A stretch of DNA of 23,646 nucleotides, from the IMG/VR virus record IMGVR_UViG_3300032049_000003, positions 1 to 23,646 of that record; one strand, given 5' to 3'. This DNA comes from a virus. The notes under the pieces were generated by a model that worked only from the letters and a program-made list of their open reading frames with translations, made no database searches and was not told the DNA's origin. The position numbers were made by a program, and so were the translations under genes. Below, piece after piece: positions 5,009 to 13,293 of the stretch (its first letter is position 1; each line of letters opens with the position of its first letter).

Positions 5009-6428
5009 CCTCCTAACGTTCACAGTGCTGACGAAGCGCGACTATCGCGTCAACTGGCACCACAGGCAATTGGCACACGTATTGACTGAATTGGCTGGTG
5101 GAACGATCACGCGCTTGATCGTCTGCATGCCGCCAGGGCATGGCAAGAGTGAATTGGTGTGCAGGCGCTTTCCTGCATGGTTGTTTGGTCGTGATCCGGG
5201 AACACGGATCATCCTCGTCACGCACACAGCAACACTCGCAGAGGCGCACAGCAGGGACATTCGTCGCATACTGGTAGATCCGTGGTACCAGGCTGTGTTT
5301 CCGACAACTCGCTTCGTGCACAGACCACATGACTGCCGCGATCGCGAAGACTTCTGGGAGTGGCCGGAGGGCGGTTATCTGCGAGCGACGGGTGTCGGAG
5401 GTGCCATTACTGGTTTGCGCTGTGATGTGGCCATCATCGATGATCCCATAAAATCGCGCGAGGAGGCAGAAAGCGAGGTGTACCGCGAACGTTTGTGGGA
5501 ATGGTTTACATCCGACCTATATACACGCTTAAGTCGCGAGGGACGCATCATCGTATGTTCCACACGCTGGCACCGAGATGACCTCGTCGGGCGACTGTTA
5601 CGTATGTCCAGGGAGGACTGGCGCGTTCTGTCGTTCCCCGCTATAGCCACCGACAAGCGAGATGCTGTAGGTGATCCGCGGCAACCCGGTGACGCGCTAT
5701 GGCCGGAGTTTTTGTCAACCGCGAAATTATTGGAAATTCAAAGACAGGATCCGCGCGCGTTTGCGGCCCTGTACCAACAAGACCCAGCGGAGGCAGAGGG
5801 GACTGAGTTTCCCGCGTCCTATTTCGGTGACTGGTTGTGGCTGGGTGAGGACCGTTGGCCACCACCAGTCAGCCATTGGGTGATGGCTATCGATCCATCC
5901 AGGGGCCGGAGCGATTCACCGGGCGATTATGCCGCGATCGTCATCGTCGGTGTGGCACCTGATCGACAGTTACTGTACATCGATGCGGACATCGCGGTAC
6001 GACCACCAGAGGATCTCATACGTACAGCGTTGCGACTGTACGATACGTACCGACCAGTTTGGGTGGCGGTAGAGACAAACCAGTATCACGGGCTTCTTGA
6101 GCGGCTCTTCGAACGGGAGTCCATGCAGCGCTATGGGATCCGCATTCCTGCATGGCCAATAACCAACGTAGAACCGAAGGTTATGCGAATTCGTCGCCTG
6201 GCTCCGTATTTGGCACATCGGGAATTGCGCTTCCGTGATACGCCCGCGTGTCGGCTGCTGGTCGAGCAACTGCAGGAGTTCCCGTTGGGACGGTACGACG
6301 ATGGGCCTGATGCGCTGGAAATGGCCGTGCGCATCCTCACCAGTACGGCCGCATTTACACCAGAGCGTCAGGTAGTTCCGTGGGAAGGGCCTACCGTTTT
6401 GCCGTGGACACCGAGATATGGGCGATAG
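4914..6428 (+). CDS. terL: Terminase large subunit (ATPase and nuclease)
   Basis: The 504-aa protein has both terminase domains. The ATPase carries Walker A PPGHGKSE (73-80) and Walker B AIIDDP (173-178, D176/D177). The RNase H-like nuclease carries D327 (MAIDPS), E387 (VAVETN) and the DDGPDAL acidic cluster (462-468). It drives ATP-dependent packaging of DNA into the prohead and cuts the concatemer. The ATG at 4914 lies 95 bases inside the small-subunit gene. GCGGAA upstream is a tolerable ribosome site, and residues from about 23 (RAALARARRDLLTF) already match the family, so the true start must be near here. A GTG at 5025 would cut into the conserved region. It overlaps the next gene by 11 bases. 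Confidence 0.95.
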   Translation: MQKSHVCSARWDTKKRILHLLTRAALARARRDLLTFTVLTKRDYRVNWHHRQLAHVLTELAGGTITRLIVCMPPGHGKSELVCRRFPAWLFGRDPGTRIILVTHTATLAEAHSRDIRRILVDPWYQAVFPTTRFVHRPHDCRDREDFWEWPEGGYLRATGVGGAITGLRCDVAIIDDPIKSREEAESEVYRERLWEWFTSDLYTRLSREGRIIVCSTRWHRDDLVGRLLRMSREDWRVLSFPAIATDKRDAVGDPRQPGDALWPEFLSTAKLLEIQRQDPRAFAALYQQDPAEAEGTEFPASYFGDWLWLGEDRWPPPVSHWVMAIDPSRGRSDSPGDYAAIVIVGVAPDRQLLYIDADIAVRPPEDLIRTALRLYDTYRPVWVAVETNQYHGLLERLFERESMQRYGIRIPAWPITNVEPKVMRIRRLAPYLAHRELRFRDTPACRLLVEQLQEFPLGRYDDGPDALEMAVRILTSTAAFTPERQVVPWEGPTVLPWTPRYGR

Positions 6429-7512
6429 TGACCTATTTCGCGAAGCGGAAAATGAGATTCGTAGGCAGCTAGAGGCAGCATTTTGGCAGACACCATTCGG
6501 CCAGTTGGTGCAGCGATATCGAGGAACTGGCCGAGTGGGTTATGCGGAAATCTTCAAACTGGTGGACGCGGCCGGAGGGTTTAGGGACTACGGCCCGCGT
6601 ATCGCGCACGAGTTGCGTTTAATCGAACGCTATTCCGCGTTCGATTATCGGAGATATCTGCGGGAGTTTCTAAAACAACTTGGACCGGCGGGCCGCTTGC
6701 TTGAGGTAATCGTTGGCGGCCTAACCTCTGCTGGTCGGCTGGACGCAGTTAAGACAGCGGTTGAACTGCTGCGGGCATTCGGCTTTGAAGTGCTGCCGCG
6801 CCCAGGCATGCCCTTATCGCGGCAAGAACTACAACGTGCAGTGCAGGCAGCACGGCAGTTCCTGGACTGGGCATCGCAGTTACAACATGTTCCAGAAAGG
6901 CGGCCAGTTCAACCCGCGAGGATGCTGGCAGAGCAGATTGAAAAGCGGCGCCGCCAGGCAATTGAGGGTGACTATGTTATTGTGCCATTTGCTGATGGTC
7001 CCCGGCAGTATCCAGCGGACCATCCACTAGTGACTGGTGAAATGGTCCGGGTTCAGTCGAGCAACGTGTACTCGATCGGTTACGACCTGAACACGCATAC
7101 TCTATACGTACGGTTCCTGGTGGAACGCATCAGTGATGGCAGGGTAACCCGATCACCGGGTAGTCTGTACGGCTATAGGAATGTGACACCCGAAGAATTC
7201 CTCGATTTTCTCTCGGCACCGTCAAAGGGGAACTGGGTATGGGATCACCTGCGTATACGCGGGACTGTGAGTGGTCATCAAAAGGACTATTTTCTGGCCG
7301 GTATCAGTGGCGGATACATACCTAGAAAGGCCACTCTAAAGTGGATTCGGCATCCGAGGACGGGTAAACCGTACCTGGCGGAGGTGTTTGCACCGCGAAC
7401 CGTTATTCTGGGCGGCCAGTACGTAACGAGCCAGAGACCATTGGAAGTCGTGCAGGTTCTCAAAGTGGTTAGGCCGCCACGACCGGAACTACGACCGTTG
7501 ATGGGCTTGTAA
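6418..7512 (+). CDS. KTSC-domain protein following terminase
   Basis: The 364-aa product has a helical N-terminal part (1-180) ending in a charged segment (EQIEKRRRQAIEG). A beta-rich domain at about 211-282 matches the KTSC pattern: VQSSNVYSIGYDLNTHTLYV, GSLYGYRNVTPEEFLDFL and APSKGNWVWDHL. KTSC domains occur in phage and bacterial proteins and are of poorly known function; some are linked to lysyl-tRNA synthetase homologues. A C-terminal stretch of about 75 residues follows. The gene sits where many phages carry the portal or a minor head protein, so a virion or prohead component is likely. It does not look like a portal, which is found at 11411. Confidence 0.65.
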   Translation: MGDSDLFREAENEIRRQLEAAFWQTPFGQLVQRYRGTGRVGYAEIFKLVDAAGGFRDYGPRIAHELRLIERYSAFDYRRYLREFLKQLGPAGRLLEVIVGGLTSAGRLDAVKTAVELLRAFGFEVLPRPGMPLSRQELQRAVQAARQFLDWASQLQHVPERRPVQPARMLAEQIEKRRRQAIEGDYVIVPFADGPRQYPADHPLVTGEMVRVQSSNVYSIGYDLNTHTLYVRFLVERISDGRVTRSPGSLYGYRNVTPEEFLDFLSAPSKGNWVWDHLRIRGTVSGHQKDYFLAGISGGYIPRKATLKWIRHPRTGKPYLAEVFAPRTVILGGQYVTSQRPLEVVQVLKVVRPPRPELRPLMGL

Positions 7513-7614
7513 CGACAGTTTTTGTTATCATTCTCTATCGTAGGCGTTCACACAATAATAATAAATGGAGTGCTGAAAGTGCCATTGGCGATGTTCACGT
7601 ATATCTCTGTTTAG
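7513..7614 (+). promoter_or_regulatory. AT-rich gap with a possible leader ORF before the protease-scaffold gene
   Basis: This is the longest gap within the head genes. It is AT-rich (CAATAATAATAAATGG around 7552-7567), so an internal promoter is possible though no clear -35/-10 pair is seen. GGAG (7567-7570) precedes a GTG at 7579 that opens a frame of 11 codons (with an internal ATG at 7591) ending in TAG 7612-7614. That stop directly abuts the GTG (7615) of the next gene, in the same frame. The arrangement could serve translational coupling, or stop readthrough giving an N-terminal extension, or be chance. Confidence 0.3.
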
Positions 7615-8901
7615 GTGACAGGTAAATCCTGGCTCTTGATGACGAAACCTACGCTCGTATTAGGGAACAAACTGCCACCAGGCGTTTTTGTGACCGTCCG
7701 ACGTGTCCCTGTATTCGTAGAACACGAGGCTACGCTGTCGGACGGGAGGCGGGTACGCTTCGATTGGCGCCTGCTGAGTGCCATTGTGCGAAACTGCAAC
7801 CGACGGATCGAGGAAGCGGGCGGTTATGCAACGGTAATAATTGGACACACAAAGGGTCCTGGTGACAACCCTCCGATCATAGGGTTCGCCGGTCCGTTCT
7901 CGCTCGGAATACTGAACGGGCGTGTAACAGTGTTTGCGGATTTTCATCTATATCCGGAGCATGCTGATGCCCTACGCCGATACCCGCGACGGAGTGCGGA
8001 GTTTATTCTCCACGAAGACCTCTCGCGGACCTTCTTCGATCCTATCGCGTTGCTGGGAGGGGAGGTACCGCGATTGGACCTCGGTGTCACTTTGTTGTAT
8101 TCAGCGATCGTAAATGGTGCTCGGGTAGAACGCTATGCAGCGGTGATGCCCGGGCCGAGCAACACGTATCTGCCTAGGCATGGTGTGACGGAGGAGTATG
8201 CACATATGAACGACGAACAACTGAAAGCGATTATCGAGGCGCTGGAACAACTTGATTGGGTACAGTGGGTCAAACGGAAAATGGCAGAAGAGACAGAGGC
8301 GAACGAGAACAATGTCCGACCGAGCGATGCCGAACGTGAACAAACGGAAACTTACACGGAATTGCCTTCCGAGAAAGTCGATCCGCAAAAGGCGAAGGAA
8401 ATCCTCGAACACGGCGAAGCGCACGGACAACCACTCACCGAAGCACAAAAACGGATGTTCGGAGCAGCAGCAGCGCGAGAAAAGGAGCGAAGTGACACTC
8501 CGCGCGAAAGTTACCGCGCCATCGTAGCCCAGATTGAACGGCTGCAACAAGAGCTAGAGGCGGAACGCGCGGAGAGGATCAACGCACAGAGGCAGGCAAC
8601 ACTCGTTGCGCTTCGTCAGCAGTACGCGTTCGACCTGACAAGGGAAATGGAACGTTGTGCATGGCCCAAAATGAGCGATGCTCAGTTCGAGGAACACGTT
8701 CAGTGCATCCGCGAAAATTATCGTAGGATTCCGATTGGGGAACGGTGGCCCATTTTGCCTTCCCCGCCGATGGACGTACAACCAGAACAGTATTCAGAAG
8801 ATCAGCGGCGGCGCGCACGTGAACTGGTCCTGCGTGAGCGCGAACGAGGAGTTGAACTAACGTTCGAGGAGGCGTTGTCACGGGTAACAGGCAGAGCGTA
8901 A
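7615..8901 (+). CDS. Prohead protease-scaffold fusion (Mu gpI-like)
   Basis: Residues 1-175 resemble the Mu I-type capsid protease. 'YATVIIGHTKGPGD' provides a candidate catalytic H78, 'YPRRSAEFI' a candidate S127, and 'VPRLDLGVTLLYSA' is the typical end of the domain. From about residue 196 the protein becomes charged and helical with long coiled-coil runs (YRAIVAQIERLQQELEAERA), as expected for an internal scaffold. The junction carries VMPGPSNTYLP (177-187), nearly identical to the start of the major capsid protein. The protein would organise capsid assembly and then cleave itself and other head proteins. The first in-frame start is GTG 7615, immediately after an in-frame TAG; an ATG at 7639 is the alternative. 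Neither has a strong ribosome site. It is followed by the decoration and capsid genes, the usual order. Confidence 0.8.
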   Translation: MTGKSWLLMTKPTLVLGNKLPPGVFVTVRRVPVFVEHEATLSDGRRVRFDWRLLSAIVRNCNRRIEEAGGYATVIIGHTKGPGDNPPIIGFAGPFSLGILNGRVTVFADFHLYPEHADALRRYPRRSAEFILHEDLSRTFFDPIALLGGEVPRLDLGVTLLYSAIVNGARVERYAAVMPGPSNTYLPRHGVTEEYAHMNDEQLKAIIEALEQLDWVQWVKRKMAEETEANENNVRPSDAEREQTETYTELPSEKVDPQKAKEILEHGEAHGQPLTEAQKRMFGAAAAREKERSDTPRESYRAIVAQIERLQQELEAERAERINAQRQATLVALRQQYAFDLTREMERCAWPKMSDAQFEEHVQCIRENYRRIPIGERWPILPSPPMDVQPEQYSEDQRRRARELVLRERERGVELTFEEALSRVTGRA

Positions 8902-8913
8902 AGGAGAACAGGC

Positions 8914-9330
8914 ATGGCGGTTCTGTCGTTTCGTGCGGGCGGTAACATCTTGCCGAGTCGATTCGTCAAATTGACTAGTGCGGCGATGGTGACACAGGCC
9001 GGAGATAACGAGGAGATTATTGGGGTTGCATTCGAAGGGACTCAGAAAGCACCGCTGCAAGACTATGTCAGCACTCCATATGCGGCAGAACCGGGGCAGT
9101 CTGTAGCTGTGTACAGTACTGGGGAGGTATGCCTCGTGGAGGCCGGTACAACGATTAGCGCTGGGAATCTGCTGAAGAGCGATTCGCAAGGCAGGGCGAT
9201 CCCAATCGCCACGAGTGGTACCGTCATTCAAAACTATGGTGCTGTTGCGCTAGATCCGGCGACAGCGGCTGGGCAAAAGGTTAGGGTGTTGGTTCTTCCA
9301 TTTGGAAAGGTGCGGCCAGCACTGACGTAA
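8914..9330 (+). CDS. Capsid decoration/cement protein (DUF2190-like)
   Basis: The 138-aa product has an N-terminal tail, a beta-rich body with 'EEIIGVAFEGTQ' and 'PGQSVAVYSTGEVCLVEAGT', and a C-terminal 'AGQKVRVLVLPFGKV'. This is the DUF2190-type fold of small phage proteins that sit on the capsid surface and stabilise it. Placement between the scaffold and the major capsid gene supports this. A good AAAGGAG lies upstream of the ATG. It is likely produced in high amounts. Trimer formation at capsid threefold sites is family knowledge, not seen here. Confidence 0.75.
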   Translation: MAVLSFRAGGNILPSRFVKLTSAAMVTQAGDNEEIIGVAFEGTQKAPLQDYVSTPYAAEPGQSVAVYSTGEVCLVEAGTTISAGNLLKSDSQGRAIPIATSGTVIQNYGAVALDPATAAGQKVRVLVLPFGKVRPALT

Positions 9331-9352
9331 TCGCTCACAAAGGAGGTATGCT

Positions 9353-10384
9353 ATGCCACTGGTGATGCCAGGTCAGTCTAACACATATGTGCCAGTCGCT
9401 CTGGCTGGTGACAAACTCCTAGTCGATTTCGCGCGCGATCCGAAGCGCTTTAAAATCGCGCGATACTCGCAGGTAGTTCCGGTCGAACGCGATACGGGGT
9501 ACTATCTGTATCTGAGTCCCGACGAGGCGGGACGCATTTTGTATTCTGACCTCCGGGACCTCGTATGGTATGACGGTGCGGATGCACCACGTAGGCATGA
9601 TTCCAATCGCGAATTTGAGTTCAGGCCATATCGGACGCAACGCTATGCGTACGAGTTTGTGCTAGGATGGAAAGCGGTCGAACAGGCAAGTTGGGACATC
9701 ATCGCAAAACATGCACAAGCGGCCGCACAGCGCGCTATGACCGCACGTACACAGGCGGCAGCGAATATCCTGTTTGACTCCACACAATACGAGTCCGGTC
9801 ACGTGATCAACGTAAGTACGACATATGGCGGCACGTGGGCCACATCGGATCTCAGCAGTAAGCGGATTCTGAGAAGCCTGAACGATGCAGCGGATATCAT
9901 TTTGAATGATACACTTGGTGCAGTGACAAAGGACGATCTGGTGTTAGTCATGGGCACGGGAGTGGCAAAGGCGATCGCACAGAGCACTGAGGTGATCGAG
10001 TTACTCCGTTGGCAGGCAGGTTGGGACTATTTGCGCGGTGCGAGTGAACGCACGAATGTGAGTTACGGTGTGCCCGAGGCACTGTACGGTTATCCAGTGG
10101 TGGTAGATGAAACACGAAAGGTGACTAGCCGTAAGGGCGGCACGCGGACCGTAGAATCCGTGTTGCCGAGTAATATGGCAGTCCTCCTGGCACGCCCCGG
10201 AGGAATGGAAGGTTCCCCCGGTGTAATCAATTTTAGCGCGCTCGTTTTCTTCATGAAGGAGGAAATGACCGTGGAAACAAAGGAAGACGCGGATAACAGG
10301 CGCACCATGGGACGAGTCGTTGAGGATTTCGACTGCAGGTTGGTTGCTCCGAGTGCAGCAGTCCTCTTTACGAACGTGGTATGA
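9353..10384 (+). CDS. Major capsid protein
   Basis: The 343-aa protein follows the decoration gene and has a strong AAAGGAGG upstream, fitting the most abundant virion protein. It shows features of the lambda E/HK97-fold capsid group: an extended N-terminal region, 'EFEFRPYRTQRYAYEFVLGW' before a long spine-like helix (KAVEQASWDIIAKHAQAAAQ), then 'DLVLVMGTGVAKAIAQS' and a C-terminal 'INFSALVFFMKEEMTVETKE'. It forms the icosahedral shell. Its first residues, MPLVMPGQSNTYVP, repeat a motif found at the protease/scaffold junction of the upstream gene, so N-terminal processing is possible. The identification rests on position, size and general pattern. Confidence 0.85.
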   Translation: MPLVMPGQSNTYVPVALAGDKLLVDFARDPKRFKIARYSQVVPVERDTGYYLYLSPDEAGRILYSDLRDLVWYDGADAPRRHDSNREFEFRPYRTQRYAYEFVLGWKAVEQASWDIIAKHAQAAAQRAMTARTQAAANILFDSTQYESGHVINVSTTYGGTWATSDLSSKRILRSLNDAADIILNDTLGAVTKDDLVLVMGTGVAKAIAQSTEVIELLRWQAGWDYLRGASERTNVSYGVPEALYGYPVVVDETRKVTSRKGGTRTVESVLPSNMAVLLARPGGMEGSPGVINFSALVFFMKEEMTVETKEDADNRRTMGRVVEDFDCRLVAPSAAVLFTNVV

Positions 10385-10385
10385 T

Positions 10386-10886
10386 ATGTTGACAACAGTT
10401 CAGGACCTACTAGATCGGTGGGATCGACGACTCATTGCCCAACTGGCCAGAGACGATGGGCAGCCCGAACAGAATCTGGATGAAAACCGCAGAATCCTCC
10501 AAGCACTGAAAGGGGCTGAGGGACAGGTTCGTAGTGCGGTACTGAAAGGCCGACGCTACACACTAGATGAGCTACAGAACCTGGAGCCTGAGGACGAAGC
10601 CTTTCTCAAGGATGTCATATGTGCATTGGCAATGCTTCGCCTGGCTGCATGCCGGGTCAACACATTAGGCAGTCAGTTATACGACGTGCTGCGAGAACAA
10701 ACCACTGAAATCCTCAGGCAGTTAGAATCGGGCGAACTCATTTTCGCCACGAGAGCGGCGCAGGATGCCGGACTGCCTCGCACGGAGGCGGTGGCTCTCG
10801 TAGATCTTTATCGGCAGAATCTTCTGGTAGATCGTTGTGTCCGGTACTACCCTCCGCGAACCGAAGGACATGTCCTAGGGGGTTAA
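10386..10886 (+). CDS. Head-tail connector/adaptor protein (DUF1320/gp36-like)
   Basis: I place the start at ATG 10386, one base after the capsid stop, giving 166 aa. The frame is open further upstream, but inside the capsid gene. The first 90 residues follow the connector pattern: 'TTVQDLLDRWDRRLIAQLAR', then a helix with 'LKGAEGQVRSAVLKGRRYTL', then 'DVICALAMLRLAACRV'. Such proteins form a ring below the portal that joins head and tail. The C-terminal part (105-166) is an extra helical segment that I cannot place. The ribosome site is weak, so translation is probably coupled to the capsid gene. Confidence 0.6.
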   Translation: MLTTVQDLLDRWDRRLIAQLARDDGQPEQNLDENRRILQALKGAEGQVRSAVLKGRRYTLDELQNLEPEDEAFLKDVICALAMLRLAACRVNTLGSQLYDVLREQTTEILRQLESGELIFATRAAQDAGLPRTEAVALVDLYRQNLLVDRCVRYYPPRTEGHVLGG

Positions 10887-10892
10887 GCACAA

Positions 10893-11411
10893 ATGCCACT
10901 TGCAGTTCATGTAGCTGGCCCAGCTCTCATCCGTATAGGTCCGGAAGGGTGTTCAAATACGCAGTTGCAGGCGTTGGGTTACACACGCGATGGTGCACGC
11001 ATCAGGACCGAGGGCTATTGGGAGGAGGTGCATACGGATGAGTGGGGTGGAGATGCTGGACCACCCGCGGAAATCGTATATCATGGTGAACGTGCCATCG
11101 TGCAACTAGAACTCACCAAGTGGGATGCAACGATCGCAGATGCGATTGCGAAACGTGTGAGTTCGATTGAAGGACATAACACGGGAATCATCCCTGGTGC
11201 TGGTCTCTTAGTTTTCAGTGGCGGACTGGCATATCGTCTCGTGATAGACTTTCAAAAAGAGGGAGTGGTCGACTGGGAATTTCCTAGGGCTGTGCCGCGT
11301 GAGCCCATTGAAATCAACAAGGGCTCGCGCCCGTCCATTATGGTCGTGACCTTCGACTGCTATCCCAAATTCATTGGTGCCGCGTGGGTACTGTACAAAC
11401 CGTTCACGTGA
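10893..11411 (+). CDS. Tail tube-like (major tail) protein
   Basis: The 172-aa product contains 'LGYTRDGARIRTEGYWEEVH', 'TDEWGGDAGPPAEIVYHGER' and 'AIVQLELTKWD'. This is the pattern of tail tube proteins, in which 'LGYT..G' and 'D..G..P...I..GE...V...L...D' mark the first half of the tube fold. The C-terminal half is beta-rich (IMVVTFDCYPKFIGAAWVLY). It would polymerise into the inner channel of the tail. A GGGGG tract lies 11 bases upstream of the ATG. The stop overlaps the portal start. Size and pattern fit, but an adaptor role cannot be excluded. Confidence 0.6.
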   Translation: MPLAVHVAGPALIRIGPEGCSNTQLQALGYTRDGARIRTEGYWEEVHTDEWGGDAGPPAEIVYHGERAIVQLELTKWDATIADAIAKRVSSIEGHNTGIIPGAGLLVFSGGLAYRLVIDFQKEGVVDWEFPRAVPREPIEINKGSRPSIMVVTFDCYPKFIGAAWVLYKPFT

Positions 11412-12856
11412 TGGATGATCCTCTCTATCTCGTCGAAAATGGTGTTGTAACACAAATCCCCGGCATGCCACCGGGGAATGGTCAACCACTTGTGCCTCAT
11501 GCTCTTACGTTTGCGGGATTAGTCACGGGCGGTACTGTACGAGTGTATCGACCGTCGGATGAGGCACTGCGGCAGGCAGCGGCACATGCACGTTTCATGC
11601 GCTATGATCCGACTATCATGGAGTGTGTCGAACTGCGCCAACGTGCAACCGCCTTGCTGGACTGGCATATCGAGGTTGAAACCCAGGAACCAACTTACAA
11701 AGCCGCTGCGGACATAATTACGCGGATCATCAAGAGGATACCCCGTTTCACGCAGTACCGAGACGTACTGATGTCGGCGATTTGGTTTGGCAGATACGCC
11801 ATAGCCAACGAGTATCAGTGGCTCTGGATAGATGATAAAAAATATGTCGGCATTCGCTCCTGGATACCGATACATGGTGACAAGCTAGTATGGCAAATCG
11901 ACTCCCCGCTGGGGCTGCCCAGTGTAGAGGACTGGGGGATTTTGATCGGAACCGGTGCAGGCCTCTCGGAGAAAATCAAAGCGTGGCGTGAGGCGAACCG
12001 TCAGTACATCACGATCACTCATCGTGGTCTGGCCTATTTTCCGCCACGGGAAAAACGTGATCTAGTCGTCGTGCACCGGCATCTGATTGAGGATGGGGAA
12101 TATGAGGACGGGGTGACTGCCGATAGAATCTTTGGTGTCGGCATCCGTACACGCGTGTACTGGTGCTGGTACCAAAAGCAAGAGGCACTCCGGTGGCTAA
12201 TGGAATTCCTGGAACGGTCGGCCTTCGGCATCGAACTATGGTACTATCCTGCTGGAAATCCGACCGCAAGAGAGGAAACACTTAGGGCCGCAGCACAGCG
12301 CGTCGGTACAGGAAAAAACATTCTCCTAGTCCCACGACCACCAGGTGCTGAAGGTGCCATTTATGGTGTGGAACGCATAGAACCATCCATGGCTGGTGCG
12401 GAAGTTCTCAAAAACATCCTTGTTGAATATTTCGGCCATCAAATTAAACGCTACATCCTAGGTCAGACGTTGACGACGGAGGCCCATGCGACGGGGCTTG
12501 GTTCCAACCTTGCTACTATACATTTAGATACATTCCTCCAAATCGTAAAATACGATTCGGCGAACCTTTCCGAGACGCTTACGGACCAATTGGTGAGACG
12601 CCTCGTCCAGTGGAATTTCCCTGGCCTCGAGCCATCATACTTCCGCTTTGTTATCGAGGTCGAAAAGCCTAACATCGACGAGCGGCTGCACGCGATACGG
12701 ACAGCATTTGAAATGGGACTCCGCATCCGTGCACAGGATCTACGTGACATAACAGGACTAGGAGTACCGTCAGACGAGGAGGAAACACTACAGAATCCGG
12801 TGTTCCGAGACACTCGTTCACCGCCACCGACAGAGGATGCAATAACGGCATCATAA
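11411..12856 (+). CDS. Portal protein (DUF935/Mu gp29-like)
   Basis: I choose ATG 11411 (TGATG overlap with the upstream stop), giving 481 aa; the frame is open 9 codons further upstream. Features of the Mu gp29/DUF935 portal family include 'HARFMRYDPTIMECVELRQR' followed by 'ALLDWHIEV', 'WIPIHGDKLVWQ', 'LVVVHRHLIEDGEYEDG', 'YWCWYQKQEALRWLMEFLER', 'FGIELWYYPAG', 'EVLKNILVEYFGHQIKRYIL' and the late 'RIRAQDLRDITGLGVPSDEE'. It forms the dodecameric ring through which DNA enters and leaves the head. Its place after the capsid, connector and tail tube genes is unusual; it is normally next to terminase. Confidence 0.85.
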   Translation: MDDPLYLVENGVVTQIPGMPPGNGQPLVPHALTFAGLVTGGTVRVYRPSDEALRQAAAHARFMRYDPTIMECVELRQRATALLDWHIEVETQEPTYKAAADIITRIIKRIPRFTQYRDVLMSAIWFGRYAIANEYQWLWIDDKKYVGIRSWIPIHGDKLVWQIDSPLGLPSVEDWGILIGTGAGLSEKIKAWREANRQYITITHRGLAYFPPREKRDLVVVHRHLIEDGEYEDGVTADRIFGVGIRTRVYWCWYQKQEALRWLMEFLERSAFGIELWYYPAGNPTAREETLRAAAQRVGTGKNILLVPRPPGAEGAIYGVERIEPSMAGAEVLKNILVEYFGHQIKRYILGQTLTTEAHATGLGSNLATIHLDTFLQIVKYDSANLSETLTDQLVRRLVQWNFPGLEPSYFRFVIEVEKPNIDERLHAIRTAFEMGLRIRAQDLRDITGLGVPSDEEETLQNPVFRDTRSPPPTEDAITAS

Positions 12857-12888
12857 GGCATCGTCGAATCGTTCAGGAGTCGCGACGT

Positions 12889-13293
12889 ATGCTGTTGACG
12901 TGGTATAGGCGCTGGAGACTCAAACGGAGTGGTGCCCTGTTCCGTTACTATAACGGACGACGAATCGTATGGGCCGATGTCCTAACTCTGTATCGCAAAA
13001 TCATCCATCATGATGCCGATATCATTTCGCTCCTGCCGGCGGTCGACAAACAGCAGGAACCAGAAACGACGCAGTTCCTGGAGGCCATTACAGAGATTTT
13101 CGGGTTGATTCCGTATGACCAGACGTCAGCCACGGGCGTGACCGAGTGGGAAAGAATCGCTGTGTTCATGCGCTTCCTAGAACACCTCAATGATTTGAAA
13201 AAAAAAGTGCACCATGGATTAGGGCAGCATGCATTTGCGGGGACTGGGTATGGCAGCTCCCCAACGCACCACGAAACGATGCCAGCATCATAA
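12889..13293 (+). CDS. Tail assembly chaperone, short form (lambda gpG-like)
   Basis: The 134-aa product starts with AGGAG upstream (12876-12880 region) and reads 'LFRYYNGRRIVWADVLTLYR', 'FLEAITEIFGLIPYD' and 'LTEWERIAVFMRFLEHLNDL'-like helices before LKKKV. These are typical of the G-type chaperone encoded just ahead of the tape measure gene. It binds the tape measure protein and helps the tail tube polymerise around it. The last 28 residues after the LKKK run are low-complexity. The run of nine A bases at 13198-13206 is a probable frameshift site leading to a longer form. Confidence 0.7.
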   Translation: MLLTWYRRWRLKRSGALFRYYNGRRIVWADVLTLYRKIIHHDADIISLLPAVDKQQEPETTQFLEAITEIFGLIPYDQTSATGVTEWERIAVFMRFLEHLNDLKKKVHHGLGQHAFAGTGYGSSPTHHETMPAS

